The notes: generated by a model not told the origin, from the letters alone. A stretch of DNA of 64,000 nucleotides from Psychrobacter sp. WY6 (GCF_018448495.1 NZ_CP049902.1:248001-312000), one strand, 5' to 3'; shown: positions 10,401-20,829, counted from the stretch's first letter. Numbers and translations are program-made.

Positions 10401-11951
10401 GCGAACTGCTGGCGGAAAAAGTCACCGACATGGCGGATTTGCTGCGACAGCACTGCCATAGGCGTATCATCACCCATTGAACCGACAGGTTCTTGACCAT
10501 TTTCGGCGTTGGGGCGGATAATTTCAGTACGCTCTTCATTGGTGATGTGATACATTTTTTGCAGTGTTTTTAGCTCATTACCACGGCATGTTTGCGCTGC
10601 TAACTCTTCTTCTAAACGCTCATCATCACGGATACGGGTTGCTTCTTCACGCAGCCATTTACGGTACGGATGGGCTTTTTTCAGTAACGTCGCAATCGCT
10701 TTAGTATCTAAAATTTGACCCGTTAAAGTATCAATAACGAGCATTTGACCAGGGCCAACGCGTCCTTTTGCCAATACATCTTTTGGCGAGTAATCCCACA
10801 CACCAACTTCAGAGGCAACGGTGATATAGCCGTTCTTGGTCGTCACCCAGCGCGATGGGCGTAGACCATTACGATCAAGCATACAGACCGCATAGCGTCC
10901 ATCTTGAATCACCAAACCTGCTGGACCATCCCACGCTTCCATGTGCTGCGAATAGAACTCATAAAAGGCGCGCAAATCCATATCCATGCTATCGACATTC
11001 TGCCAAGCAGGTGGCACGAGAATCGACATTGCATGGAATAGATTCATACCACCTGACATGAGGACTTCAAGCATATTATCTAAGCTTGATGAGTCAGAGC
11101 CCGTACTGTTCACTAGTGGCGTCAACTCATTCAAATTGGGCAGTTTGTCTGATTTTAGTTTTGGTGTCCGTGCCTCAGACCAGTTGCGATTGCCTGTGAT
11201 GGTGTTCAACTCGCCATTGTGGGCAAGATAACGAAACGGCTGCGCCAAGGGCCAACGCGGTAAGGTATTGGTGGAGAACGTTGATGAAATACCACGATAT
11301 GCGATGCCAAACGCGCATCTTGTAAATCCAAGAAAAATGCTGGCAAGTCTGATGGCATCACCAAACCTTTATAGATAATCGTCTGACAGCTCAATGAGCA
11401 CACATAAAACAGCTCATCATCAGCCAAGCGCTGCTCTGCTTTTTTGCGTGCGACAAACAGTTTACGGTTAAAGTCATCCGCTGCCAAATCATCGGGTGCG
11501 TTGACAAACACTTGCTAAAATCAGGTAAAGTCTCACGGCCAATGTCACCGACGATGCTCAAGTCAAGCGGCACATCACGCCAGCCAGCAACCTCTAATCC
11601 TTGGGCGACAATCTCATCGCTAAGCACTTGCTGGCTATCACGAGCTTTTGTCTCATCTAAATTGACAAAGATCATACCAACGGCAAAGTTGTCAGTAATC
11701 GCGAACCCTTGCTCAGCAGCAATACCTCTAAAAAACTCAACAGGCGTCGCCAGTAGTAGACCACAACCATCACCCGTTCTACCATCAGCAGCAACACCGC
11801 CGCGATGGGTCATACAGCTTAGACTATGAATAGCAGTTTTTACCAAATCATGGCTGGCTTGTCCCTCAATATGAGCGATCAAACCAAAACCACAGTTATC
11901 AGAAAAGTCATCTGGCGTGGCCAGGTGGGTTTGCGAGGAAATCATTGACAT
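7498..11951 (-). CDS. gltB: Glutamate synthase (NADPH) large subunit, six frameshifts in this sequence
   Basis: GltB is the amidotransferase/synthase subunit, about 1490 residues. The start at 11951 was chosen because AGGA lies 7 bases upstream and the protein begins shortly before the Ntn cysteine ([13 protein letters not shown]; Cys20 after a 19-residue propeptide). The class II glutaminase domain, the central domain, the FMN barrel ([30 protein letters not shown]), the Fe-S cysteines ([13 protein letters not shown]) and the C-terminal beta-helix ([14 protein letters not shown]) all appear in order. The reading frame is broken at about 8455, 8480, 8666, 9056, 11279 and 11511. Each break is cured by adding 1-4 bases, mostly in G or T runs, and restores conserved sequence such as [14 protein letters not shown]. 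These are probably errors in the sequence. It likely shares an operon with gltD. Confidence 0.92.
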
Positions 11952-12861
11952 GGCTAGTCCTTTTAGGTGAACGGGCAATTTATGCATCCAATGCAGATCA
12001 TAAACTGAAGACCGTAAGCAGAACGGGCTAATAATTAATATTCGTATATCCGAATTAATAAATGGTGTGACGCTCATAGACATCATACTTTGCGACTAAG
12101 GTAAAAGCTCTGGCACTCCCAGTCCTTGAATGATGTTTCAATAGATCATTAACATATTAAAGATAGTAAACGGTCGCCCTTGGCAATGACATACAGCCCT
12201 GTATACCCGTTACCTAATCATCAATAACGCAATGTCGCTATCTTGTGTGTCACTTGTTATCACACCATGCCTAGCAATCCAGACTGATTGACTACGCATG
12301 TAATAACCGTGCATTTGATTAATTTTGAATATCTGACGCTCTGTAATCAAGCGCTTCATTCACTCTAAAGAGAGCGATAATAAGAGAGGTTGCGCCACTT
12401 GCGATAGCTTAATTATAGATAGCAAGTGACAACGCTTGAGACAAAAAAATTTAGTAACGTATCTTTTAAATGATAGAAGTTTACCAATTCATTGTTAAAA
12501 AACAATTTTTACGATAACTATACAGAACGTCGCCCACAGTTATATTAGTTAATGACGGACAAAAAATCTAGTCTTTTCTATCGATTCACCCACCATATTT
12601 TGTAAGAGAACTTATTACTATTGGTTATAGGATGATTAAATGTTCTATGCAAATTTTGATACATAGTATCTGTGACAAGGCTTAGTTGAGAGACTTAATT
12701 AAGATCAACTTCTTTTGGAAATGTATTTTTAGCACTAATTATATGCTTTGTGATGCCCCACAAAAAAACCCACTAACCAGCTTGTCAGTGGGTTTTTGTC
12801 AATCATAGTAGTAACGAGGTTATCATAACTATCAACGATATGGTCACAGGACAAACATACT
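11952..12861. other. 910-base region without a gene, upstream of gltB
   Basis: No supported ORF. It contains the terminator of the SPOR-like gene (12762-12797) and an inverted repeat CACTTGC / GCAAGTG at 12396-12402 and 12422-12428. It should hold the gltB promoter and leader. Its length is unusual for this otherwise compact segment. Confidence 0.5.
12762..12797 (-). terminator. Terminator after the SPOR-like gene
   Basis: On the minus strand AAAACCCACT / AGTGGGTTTT forms the stem, followed by a long T run. Confidence 0.88.
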
Positions 12862-13937
12862 CTAATTGCTTTTGTCTTCTATCAATGTTTTTATGCTGTC
12901 GTTATTGGTCTTAGGAGGATTGGTATTCTTGCTAGTAGCGTTTGCGCCAGAATTTGTACTACTGGTACTACTTGGCGGCTTCGGTGTTGCGACTACTGGG
13001 GGTTTTTTAGTGGTATTTTCAGTGCCTGATGTCGCTGGTTTTTATTTTTCTCTGGTTCAGACTTAGTTCCACTACCTTCGTTTTTGGGCGTAGTGACAGA
13101 GGAGACTTCCTCTTCATTGCCAACAATACGCTCTTCAGTGACCGATAAAGTATCGGAGGTATCCGCTGACTGACGGATACTTTCATTGTCGCTGTTACTG
13201 GCAGTTTCTTGACTGCTACGACCAGCATTGTCCCCATTATCCGTTTCTGGCAGTGGCTGGCGCACTGGCACTTCGCGCTTAGTCGGCTTTAGATCAACAG
13301 AACGTGTGCGTCTGGTGCTCAAATCTTTAACTGGATCAGGGCGTTCATAATTATCGATGATACCGACATAACGATTGATCTCTTCTGGCAACACACGCAC
13401 ATTGGCTGGCAACTTAAAGTCTATCAGTTTTGCCGCGCCAACCGCTTCTTGTGGACTACTCATGAGCCCATAAGTTAACATATAGCGAACTTGATTTTCA
13501 TCATCAAGATAACGGAAATAAGCAAATTTATTACGGTCTGCGCGGCCTTCTAAATAACTGACAATCACATCGTTTTCGGCGACATTCATCACCTGCACTG
13601 TCCATTTGCCTTTATTCGCCAACAAATAACGTTTGTCTTTAAACTCAGCAGGATAATTGCGCAAATCACGTACCGTCGTATCAAAACTAATGGGCTGCAC
13701 GTCGGTATCAAGCTCGTGTAACGACTCGATTTTTAAGGGCTGCTCAAGCTCAGCACTCAATGGTTGCGGTGCTGATATGGGGGCATTTTCAATTTTGGCA
13801 CCCATCGCTGGCGTTTGACTAAACATCCAAATCAGAGCCGTAACCACACCCAGCAGCAAGGTCATTATCAGCCAAATCAACGCTTGACGGCGATATGACT
13901 GGCTAGCGGTACGCGGCGTCGATCTTGAAGCTGCCAT
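12862..13937 (-). CDS. SPOR-like single-pass membrane protein in the damX position, frameshifted near its end
   Basis: The start at 13937 (MAASRSTPRTAS) has AAGGA 7 bases upstream. A basic N-terminus leads to one membrane segment (about residues 19-38, ALIWLIMTLLLGVVTALIW), then an external region. Residues around 115-210 (WTVQVMNVAENDV ... YMLTYGLMSSPQEAV ... LPANVRVLPEEINRYVG) look like a divergent SPOR domain, which in other proteins binds denuded septal glycan. A long Ser/Thr/Asn/Pro-rich tail follows. As read, the tail ends at 12993 after NPQ. Restoring one A in an A-run at about 13041 opens another 60 residues (TSGTENTTKKPPVV ... TLIEDKSN) to a stop at 12862, just before a good terminator. 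Position after aroK-aroB matches E. coli damX, but the homology is weak. Confidence 0.7.
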
Positions 13938-14066
13938 GGGAGTATCCTTGGTGAAAATAAAGTTGACCGCATTCAAGAGATGCGCAGTAAGTAGAATGGC
14001 GGCGAGCCAGTCTGCTTTAAACCGTTGCGTTCAGTGAGTATTCACGAGCACTAAAGCTTTAAGACA

Positions 14067-15169
14067 TTATACGCGGTGTTGTGATAATACCTCGTACAAA
14101 AGCTCTTCATCGAAATCACTGGTCAATACGGCCTGACCTAGTGATTTTAACAAAATCAGGCGGATTTGTCCGTGTTTCACTTTTTATCATGTCCCATCAA
14201 ACTTAGCGCCGTTTGTGTATCAATGCGTGGCGGGGTGATAGGCAAATTTGCTAAGTTTAAAATACGCTTAATACGAGCAATGTCTTCGACCGTTAACCAA
14301 CCCATTCTCTGTGATAACTCTGCGGCTTGTACCATGCCAGCAGCGACTGCCTCACCGTGTAGCCAATTACCATAGCCTTCATGTGTTTCAATGACATGAC
14401 CAAAAGTATGACCGAAATTTAACAATGCTCGCACGCCTGACTCTCTTTCATCTTGCGCGACGATATCGGCTTTATACTGACAGCAGCGTTTTACGGCATC
14501 ACCAAGTACCGCTAAATTCAAATCCATCATCGCTGGCAGATTGACTTCCAGCCAATCTAAGAACGTGACATCCATAATGAGTGCATATTTAATGACTCTC
14601 AGCCAACCCGGCTGACAACTCGCGCGCTGGCAAAGTCTTGAGCGTACTCATATCAGCAAGTACCATTGTGGCTGCCAAAAAGCGCCCAATATTTTTGCCT
14701 TGAGGATGATGATGCCGTCTTACCACCAACGCTCGAATCCACTTGTGACAGTAGCGTGGTTGGAATTGGATAAATTTACACCACGCATAAAGCTTGCTGC
14801 AGCAAAGCCCGTCATATCACCAATAACGCCACCACCTAGAGCAATAAGCGTAACGTCACGATTAAAATGCTCGGCCATCAATACATCGTAAATTTGATTG
14901 ATACTGCTCTGATGCTTATATTGCTCACCATCTGGCAATACGCAAACACGCACAGTGAACTGCTCTGTTAACTCTTTTTCTAAAGCGTTTAGGTATAAAG
15001 GCGCAACAGTATCATTAGTGACAATCAATACTTGGCGACCACGAATATAAGGTGTGATCAGCTTTGCCATACTGTTGTGATTTATCGCTGTTTTCTCAGT
15101 AATGACGATTGGATAGTCATGGCTTTGCGTATGAACCGTTAAACCGTCATGAAACAGTGGCGTTGCCAT
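14067..15169 (-). CDS. aroB: 3-dehydroquinate synthase, several frameshifts in this sequence
   Basis: AroB converts DAHP to 3-dehydroquinate, the second step of the shikimate pathway, using NAD and a divalent metal. The start at 15169 follows AGGGAG by 8 bases. [37 protein letters not shown] and the metal-ligand segment [11 protein letters not shown] are clear. The middle (about 14595-14775) holds a cluster of small indels: the segment that should read [20 protein letters not shown] and [11 protein letters not shown] is spread over three frames. One more missing A at about 14183 hides the last 37 residues, which otherwise continue [15 protein letters not shown] to a stop at 14067. The reconstructed length (about 367 aa) is normal. 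I read this as poor consensus sequence, although a true pseudogene cannot be excluded from this window alone. Confidence 0.85.
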
Positions 15170-15217
15170 TAAGCACTCCCTAAACATTTTGAATGAGATA
15201 AAAGTAGCTGAGCTTAA

Positions 15218-15267
15218 CTAGGGCGCGTCCTGATTTTTATCACCATTTTTAAATGAGGACACGCCTT
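15218..15267. repeat. Short MITE-end palindrome (CTAGGGCGCGTCCT ... AGGACACGCC)
   Basis: Inverted ends CTAGGGCGCGTCCTGA and TGAGGACACGCC surround ATTTTTATCACCATTTTTAA. Both the ends and the interior match the right end of the element at 56572-56747. It sits in the 118-base gap between aroK and aroB. Confidence 0.7.
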
Positions 15268-15287
15268 GATAAAGTTTATCATTATGG

Positions 15288-15848
15288 TTAATTTTCTTTA
15301 TCTTCTGGTGCTATAGCAGTCGAGTCAGTAAATGACTCTAGTTGCTGTAAGAGCTGATTGACCATATGACGGGGATAAGTATGACCAGTTGGCATAATAA
15401 TATGAGCGACTTGGCGATATAAGGGATCACGAGTGCTATATAAATCTTGCAAGATTTTTCTAGGATTTGGCTGCTGTAACAGTGGTCGTGATTTGTCTTT
15501 AGCCGTGCGAGCCATTTGCACATCAACTGGCGCATTCAAATAAACCACGATGCCGCGCTGATGCAAAAACGCTCTGTTTTCAGCACACATCACAGCGCCA
15601 CCACCAGTCGCTAAGACGATTTGGTCTTTTTGAGTCAACTCATCGATGGCGCGCGTTTCACGCTCACGGAAGCCCGCCTCGCCTTCTTTAGCGAATATCC
15701 AAGCTATGTCAGCCCCTGTCTGCGATTCAATGTACCAATCGCTGTCTACAAAGGTGCGCCCCAACTGCTTAGCCAGCAATTTACCGATGGTTGTCTTCCC
15801 TGCTCCCATCGGCCCTACTAAAAATACCGACGGCAATTCCTCCACCAT
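15288..15848 (-). CDS. aroK: Shikimate kinase
   Basis: 186 residues. Phosphorylates shikimate with ATP in the aromatic amino acid pathway. The Walker A motif is GPMGAGKTT (residues 12-20), the shikimate-binding DSD appears in FVDSDWYIE, the GGG segment is LATGGGAVM, and the lid arginine lies in KDKSRPLL. Length is normal for the family. The ATG at 15848 is directly upstream of VEELPSVFLVGP. It is downstream of pilQ and upstream of aroB, the same order as in pseudomonads and enterics, and a terminator separates it from pilQ. Confidence 0.95.
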   Translation of the reverse strand: MVEELPSVFLVGPMGAGKTTIGKLLAKQLGRTFVDSDWYIESQTGADIAWIFAKEGEAGFRERETRAIDELTQKDQIVLATGGGAVMCAENRAFLHQRGIVVYLNAPVDVQMARTAKDKSRPLLQQPNPRKILQDLYSTRDPLYRQVAHIIMPTGHTYPRHMVNQLLQQLESFTDSTAIAPEDKEN

Positions 15849-15956
15849 AATACTTACTCAGCTAAATTAGCTATGATACAACGTCATTGATATTCTGGCT
15901 AGTAATGAGCGTTGATTATTGTTAGTAAAATTCAATCAATATGAAAATTTTCCCAT

Positions 15957-15983
15957 AAAAAAAGCAAGCGTTGATGCTTGCTT
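15957..15983 (-). terminator. Terminator after pilQ
   Basis: On the minus strand AAGCAAGC / GCTTGCTT with a 6-base loop, followed by seven T. Confidence 0.85.
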
Positions 15984-16012
15984 CTTTTGAGCGAAAACCA
16001 ATCAATAAATGA

Positions 16013-18348
16013 TTAATCTATGCGGCTAATACCATCATTGATCAATTTTGGCGTGATAAATATCAATAACTCTTCTTTCGAATTACTACGCACGTCTTTA
16101 CGGAAAGCGCGACCAATATAAGGCAGATCTCCTAAGAAAGGTACTTTATCGACACCATTGCTGGTACGATTCTTAAAGACACCACCCAACACAACCGTTT
16201 GACCATCTTCAACAATAACATTGGTCGAAATAGAGTCTTCAGCAATAGCAACCTGATTGTTAATAATGGTCGGCGTACCGTTAGTGATTAACAATTGCAA
16301 GCCGATTTTACCATCTGGGGTGATATTTGGTGTGGCCTCTAAACTCAATGCTGCTTCTTTAAAGCTAGTGTAGTTGCTCCACTGGCAGACGCTTCTTGAT
16401 AAGGAATCTGCGTCCCTGAAGAGACTTTCGCCGTTTGCTTGTCTGCTGTCAGAATCTTCGGCGTAGAAATCACTTCACCGCGATTATCCGCTTGCAGTGC
16501 TGACAATTCAAGATCAAGCATCACATCTGACATGCTCAGCAAGCCAAAGGCAATACTACCAGCAGGGTTGGCAACCCCTAAATCGACGTTTAAGTTATCA
16601 GGACGAGTAATATCGTATGAAGGATAAGAAACTGTTTGACCATTTACCGTCGTCGTTTCTACATCAAAGTCTTTTAAATCCCATAGCGTTTGATTACTAC
16701 CACCGACCAATAAATTACGGTTGTTAGCAGCACCATTTGACAAGATACCCCAACGAACCCCAATCTCTTTACTAAAGCTATCAGTGGCACTCACAATACG
16801 CGCTTCAATCATGACCTGACGGACTGGAATATCAATTTTACCAATCAATTTATGGATATTTTCGATACTGTCAGCCACATCTTTAATAATTAAAGTATTG
16901 GTACGTTCATCTACCGTTACCGTTCCACGATTAGACAATAAGGTATTGTTATCAGCAGCATTTGCATTGCTGCCACCTGATGAGCCACTGCCTTGAGAAA
17001 TAAGTGTCAAAACATCTGGCGCTTTTGCATAGCTAAGACGAATATATTCTGTGCGTAATGGCGCAAAAGACTCAACTGCTTGCTGTGCTTCAAGCTCACG
17101 TGCTTCTTGCTCAGCAAGCTCGGTGGAAGGCGCAACCAAAATGACATTGCCATTCTCACGCTTACCAAGATTCTTACTCTTTAGAATAATATCTAGCGCT
17201 TGATCCCATGGGACATTAATCAGGCGTAAGGTGATTGCCCGCGACTGAATCACTAGCCACAATATTCATTTCTGTGAACTGCGCTAGGATATCTAAGACA
17301 CTACGAATCTCAACGTCTTGAAACTCCATAGATAGCGCTTCACCGCTATAGACTTTTTCTTCAAGTGTTGGCTCACGTAGTAGCTCAGGTTTTCTGATAT
17401 TAATATTCAGCTGATTGCCTGATTGATAAGCCTGATACTCATAATCTTCTTTGACATTAATAGTAATTACACCATTTTGACCTTGGTTTTTAGTATCAAT
17501 ACTATCAACCAGACCACTATTAATATTCAAACGGCGCAATAAATTTCTTGGCACGGTGCTACCCGTTAAGCGTACCACTAACTTGTTGCCTTGACGTTGC
17601 ACATCAACGGGAATGGCTTCATTGGTAAGTGCGATGCTAACGTTGCCACCACCATCATTTCCTGCGGCAAAATTGACGGCACTCAACCATCATAGCTATA
17701 TTGCTTACTCACTTGCGATGCAGCAAGTTGTGGGCTTAATAACGGGTTAACTCTGACCACCATGGTATCAGCAGGTACTTGGTTTTTAACCACAGTTTTA
17801 CTGGCTATATTGACTGCCGGTGCACTACTGGTTTCTACAATCGGTGTAACGACTGCTGTCGTCGTGATCGCATTATTGTCATTGAGTACGTCTTGGATAG
17901 GATCATTGGTCATTACTGGACGGTTAGGATCGGTAATGGTTAATAGTAAATCGTTACCCTCAATCGATGTCGTATAGTTACCTGCCTGTTTTAGCTCAAC
18001 AATCAGGCGCGTGGTACTGTCACTATTTAAAGTCGTGACCTTATCAATCATACCAATATTGTATTCATTAAAGCGACTAGCAAGTCCATTCTGCACTTTT
18101 TCAAAATCTAGTACCAAACGGCTAGGGTTATCAAGCTGATAGGCGGCAGGTAACACTGGTAAACCGTCAAATCCCAAACGCATTTGTGTCACCGCTGGCG
18201 CAGTTTGTACCACAGAAACTTCGTTAATGCGCTGTGCGGCATGGGCACTATTACTCACTGCTACCATGCTGATTGCCAATGCTGAAATGGCAAAAGCAGA
18301 AGATACGCGGTTACTCATCATCGTTACCTTGTTATTGCGTACTGTCAT
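16013..18348 (-). CDS. pilQ: Type IV pilus secretin PilQ, three frameshifts in this sequence
   Basis: PilQ forms the outer-membrane channel through which type IV pili extend. A signal peptide ends in NSAHAAQR. AMIN domains (VTQMRLGFDGLPVL, LVLDFEKV; then VSIALTNEAIPVDV) bind peptidoglycan. The secretin N0/N1 domains (ALSMEFQDVEIRSVLDIL, ITLRLINVPWDQALD) precede the secretin core (RQVMIEARIVSA, GTQIPYQEAS, VFKNRTSNGVDKVPFLGD, ELLIFITPKLI). The frame breaks at about 16369, 17234 and 17686, each explained by one or two missing bases; the repaired joins read YDGLSAVNFAAG, GNITLRLINV and KEAALSLEATPN. GAGG lies 8 bases before the ATG at 18348. Last gene of pilMNOPQ. Confidence 0.92.
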
Positions 18349-18375
18349 TATTTATTCCTCAAAAAATCTGCCGAC

Positions 18376-18909
18376 TTAGCTTATGGGTGAAACCAACGAC
18401 TGGGGTTTTTCAACAAACCCAGCGCGGCTGTCTGGCACAATTTCAATCAAGTTAATCTGGGTCGGCGTGATTTCAACAATACGGCCGTCATTTAGTCCAA
18501 GATAATCACCTACTTTCACACTCGCGACTGAACCATCAGGGCGTTGTACCAACGCATATCGCTGACCTTCAGGTGAAATTACGACACCACGAAAAATCAG
18601 TTGCGATAGCTCATATTGCTCAAGAGGTTCTTTCACTCTGGTAATGTCAGGACGCACACCATCGATGGAAGTGATAGGACCTTGGACATTGACTAAACTC
18701 GGTGGTAAGAATGGACTGCGCTGTGCGCTGGCACTATAAACAAAGTCTTCTACTAGCTCAGCTTTGGGCGGTGGTTCAATAGGTTGAGCTGGCTGATTAC
18801 GGATATCGGTCATTGATTGCTCTGCCATACCAATGCGATCCGCACACCCTGTCATGGACAATACAGCCATGCTTAAAACCAATAGCGTAGGCAGTTTTTG
18901 AATATTCAT
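18376..18909 (-). CDS. pilP: Type IV pilus inner-membrane lipoprotein PilP
   Basis: 177 residues. The lipobox SMTGC (Cys22) marks a lipoprotein. The C-terminal beta domain (YELSQLIFRGVVISPEGQ, VASVKVGDYLGLNDG, EITPTQINLIEIV) is the part of PilP that docks to the PilQ N0 domain, linking the PilMNO platform to the secretin. The start overlaps the pilO stop by one base (TAATG), so translation is probably coupled. The operon context is decisive. Confidence 0.93.
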   Translation of the reverse strand: MNIQKLPTLLVLSMAVLSMTGCADRIGMAEQSMTDIRNQPAQPIEPPPKAELVEDFVYSASAQRSPFLPPSLVNVQGPITSIDGVRPDITRVKEPLEQYELSQLIFRGVVISPEGQRYALVQRPDGSVASVKVGDYLGLNDGRIVEITPTQINLIEIVPDSRAGFVEKPQSLVSPIS

Positions 18910-19643
18910 TAGTTGCCTCCTGCATTATCAGTGGTCGCAGCGTCAGTGACAGCAACCGTTTCATCACCCTCAGGGTCAGCTTCTTTTGAACGATAGGTTT
19001 TGGTTTGTAATACCAAATTAAGCTCCGGTAAAACATCCAATGTCGGCTGCGGATTGCTGACCTCAAAATCATGCATAGTAATGATTCGTGGTAAGGCGGC
19101 AAGACCACTAATAAAGCTACCAAACTGATGATATTCGCCCAAAGCAGCAATGCGGATAGGTTGCTCAATAAAAAATTCGTTTTCAATCTCAGGCTCTACT
19201 GAAATGTCTTGAAAACGTATATTGCTGCCGACACCCGTCATGTTAATGCCCTCAACCAGCTCTGATACACGCGTATCTTTTGGTAACTGATCGAGTAAGG
19301 TATTGAACTCAGCTTCCATTTGGACAACTTGCTCTTGGTAAGCTTTTAAATGACGCGCGCGTGATTCTTTTTCACGATAGCTATCAAGTAACGTTTGTTG
19401 CTGGCTCTCAGCAGCATTGATCTCATCGATTTTACTACTAATCGGTAAAGCCCACGCCAACGCTGCGATGAGCGTGATGATAAGCCCTATTACCGTTACC
19501 TTTACAGGTAATGGCCAGCTGCCGTAGTTTTCAGAGTCTAACGACTCAAAACTGCGGCGAAACTCCTGTAAATCAAACTGTTGCTTTGGTTTCAGGGCTG
19601 TTTTTTTGGTTTTAATCAGGCTTTTTTTACGGTTAAGCTTCAT
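18909..19643 (-). CDS. pilO: Type IV pilus inner-membrane platform protein PilO
   Basis: 244 residues. The basic cytoplasmic N-terminus is followed by one membrane segment (about residues 47-67, VTVIGLIITLIAALAWALPI), a coiled coil (about 70-115, QQQTLLDSYREKESRARHLK) and a periplasmic ferredoxin-like domain (SNIRFQDISVEPEIENEFF, IRIAALGEYHQFGSFISGL). PilO pairs with PilN in the alignment subcomplex. The start overlaps the end of pilN by 4 bases. An Asp/Glu/Thr-rich C-terminal tail is slightly longer than in Pseudomonas PilO. Confidence 0.93.
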   Translation of the reverse strand: MKLNRKKSLIKTKKTALKPKQQFDLQEFRRSFESLDSENYGSWPLPVKVTVIGLIITLIAALAWALPISSKIDEINAAESQQQTLLDSYREKESRARHLKAYQEQVVQMEAEFNTLLDQLPKDTRVSELVEGINMTGVGSNIRFQDISVEPEIENEFFIEQPIRIAALGEYHQFGSFISGLAALPRIITMHDFEVSNPQPTLDVLPELNLVLQTKTYRSKEADPEGDETVAVTDAATTDNAGGN

Positions 19644-20302
19644 AACTCACCTCCAGGTACAGTGGTACCGTCAGCACCTTCTACAGGAACGGCTGTTTCC
19701 GACTGTACTTTGGTCGTGATCACAAACTGTACATAACTGTCTTCAGGATAAATAGGACGCGGCTGTTCGCCAGCGGTGACCGTATTATTAAGCACTGGTG
19801 CAGATTCATAAGCACTGATATTTTGTTGGATATTACTAACGGCTGAATCACCCATCCATTTACTATCATCAAGATTACGAATCAAACTTGATACAATATT
19901 TGGATTATCAGCTCGACCTGTCAGCGTCAAAACATCGCCTTCACGTTTGAGGTTATTCAAATAGAGTGCCGGCGGGATAGCTTTAGCAAGATCATCCCAT
20001 AAACGAACGGGCACAGGACGTCGACCCTGCAAGTCTTGAATGACTTGCATACGTGAAATAATATCCTCACGGCGCTGCTCCAGACTATCAATTTCAGTCA
20101 AAGCCGTATCTAAAAGAGCATTTTCTTTTTCAATCAATGCGTTTGCATCAAGTTGTTCATCAAGCTCGTTGTTAAAGTAGCTCCATGAAGCAAATGCAGC
20201 CAATAAAGTGAGCAAAGTCACTGCCACTACTAACGTGAGAAATTCTTTATTGCGACGCTCGCGCTCTTCTTGGCGCCAAGGTAATAGGTTAATACGAGCC
20301 AT
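19640..20302 (-). CDS. pilN: Type IV pilus inner-membrane platform protein PilN
   Basis: 220 residues from the ATG at 20302, where MARINLLPWRQEERERRNKE begins. INLLPWR is the conserved cytoplasmic motif that binds the groove of PilM. One membrane segment follows (about 22-42), then a coiled coil and a periplasmic domain (SLIRNLDDSKWMGDSAVSNI). The longer upstream reading lies inside pilM and is not used. The start overlaps the pilM stop (TAATG). Because pilM is interrupted upstream, transcription of pilN and the genes behind it may be reduced. Confidence 0.93.
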   Translation of the reverse strand: MARINLLPWRQEERERRNKEFLTLVVAVTLLTLLAAFASWSYFNNELDEQLDANALIEKENALLDTALTEIDSLEQRREDIISRMQVIQDLQGRRPVPVRLWDDLAKAIPPALYLNNLKREGDVLTLTGRADNPNIVSSLIRNLDDSKWMGDSAVSNIQQNISAYESAPVLNNTVTAGEQPRPIYPEDSYVQFVITTKVQSETAVPVEGADGTTVPGGEL

Positions 20303-20482
20303 TAGTCGAAGCTCCTTAACGCAAGACCGCATGCAGCCATTAAACTTGGTGCATCAATGGCCAGTTGCTCATTATCGATATTTGGTGCAATAGTCATATT
20401 GGTAAAAGGGTTGGCAATGAGCTATGCTGAAGAAACCGTATAAGTAAACTTGGTAAACTAAGCACAATAACAGGAGTTTACC

Positions 20483-20782
20483 ATGACCAAGAAATTAAGA
20501 ACTTACAGTAACGAATTTAAAGCTGAAGCCGTCAAGAAGATAGCGGATAACAACGGCAATATTTCAGCGACCGCAAAGCAACTTGGCATCGCCATGCAAA
20601 CGCTATCCAACTGGCAGAACAAAGCTAATCAAGGCAAGCTTGTAGGAACAAAGCAGTATGACCCTGAACTTATGAGTGCGCTTGAAGAGGTAAAACGCCT
20701 AAAGCGACAGCTTAAAGTTGCCGAAGAGGAGCGCGAGATCTTAAAAAAGGCGACGGCGTACTTCGCGAAAAACAGTCAGTAA
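20483..20782 (+). CDS. IS3-family transposase OrfA
   Basis: 99 residues with an N-terminal helix-turn-helix (FKAEAVKKIADNNGN, ISATAKQLGIAMQTLSNW) that binds the element ends, and a C-terminal leucine-zipper-like helix (ALEEVKRLKRQLKVAEEERE). AGGAG lies about 8 bases before the ATG. The last codons include the slippery run that allows read-through into OrfB by a -1 shift. Confidence 0.95.
   Translation: MTKKLRTYSNEFKAEAVKKIADNNGNISATAKQLGIAMQTLSNWQNKANQGKLVGTKQYDPELMSALEEVKRLKRQLKVAEEEREILKKATAYFAKNSQ
20743..20749 (+). promoter_or_regulatory. Programmed -1 frameshift site (AAAAAAG) in the IS3 element
   Basis: OrfA reads TTA AAA AAG; a one-base slip back places the ribosome in a frame that stays open and continues ...VLREKQSVKYAFIKDNQQIF into OrfB. 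A6G is a common slippery run in IS3 elements. This shift is natural, unlike the other frame breaks in the window. Confidence 0.8.
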
Positions 20783-20829
20783 AGTACGCCTTTATCAAAG
20801 ACAACCAGCAAATCTTTAGCATCAGTAGG

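Noticed and set aside
7498..11951. gltB split into separate functional polypeptides
   Set aside because: The fragments lack their own ribosome binding sites, and restoring a few bases joins them into a normal 1490-residue GltB.
12866..13066. Plus-strand hydrophobic ORF (MLSLLVLGGLVFLLVAFAP)
   Set aside because: It is antisense to the Ser/Thr/Asn/Pro-rich end of the SPOR-like protein; the antisense of such codons reads as hydrophobic residues. No ribosome binding site.
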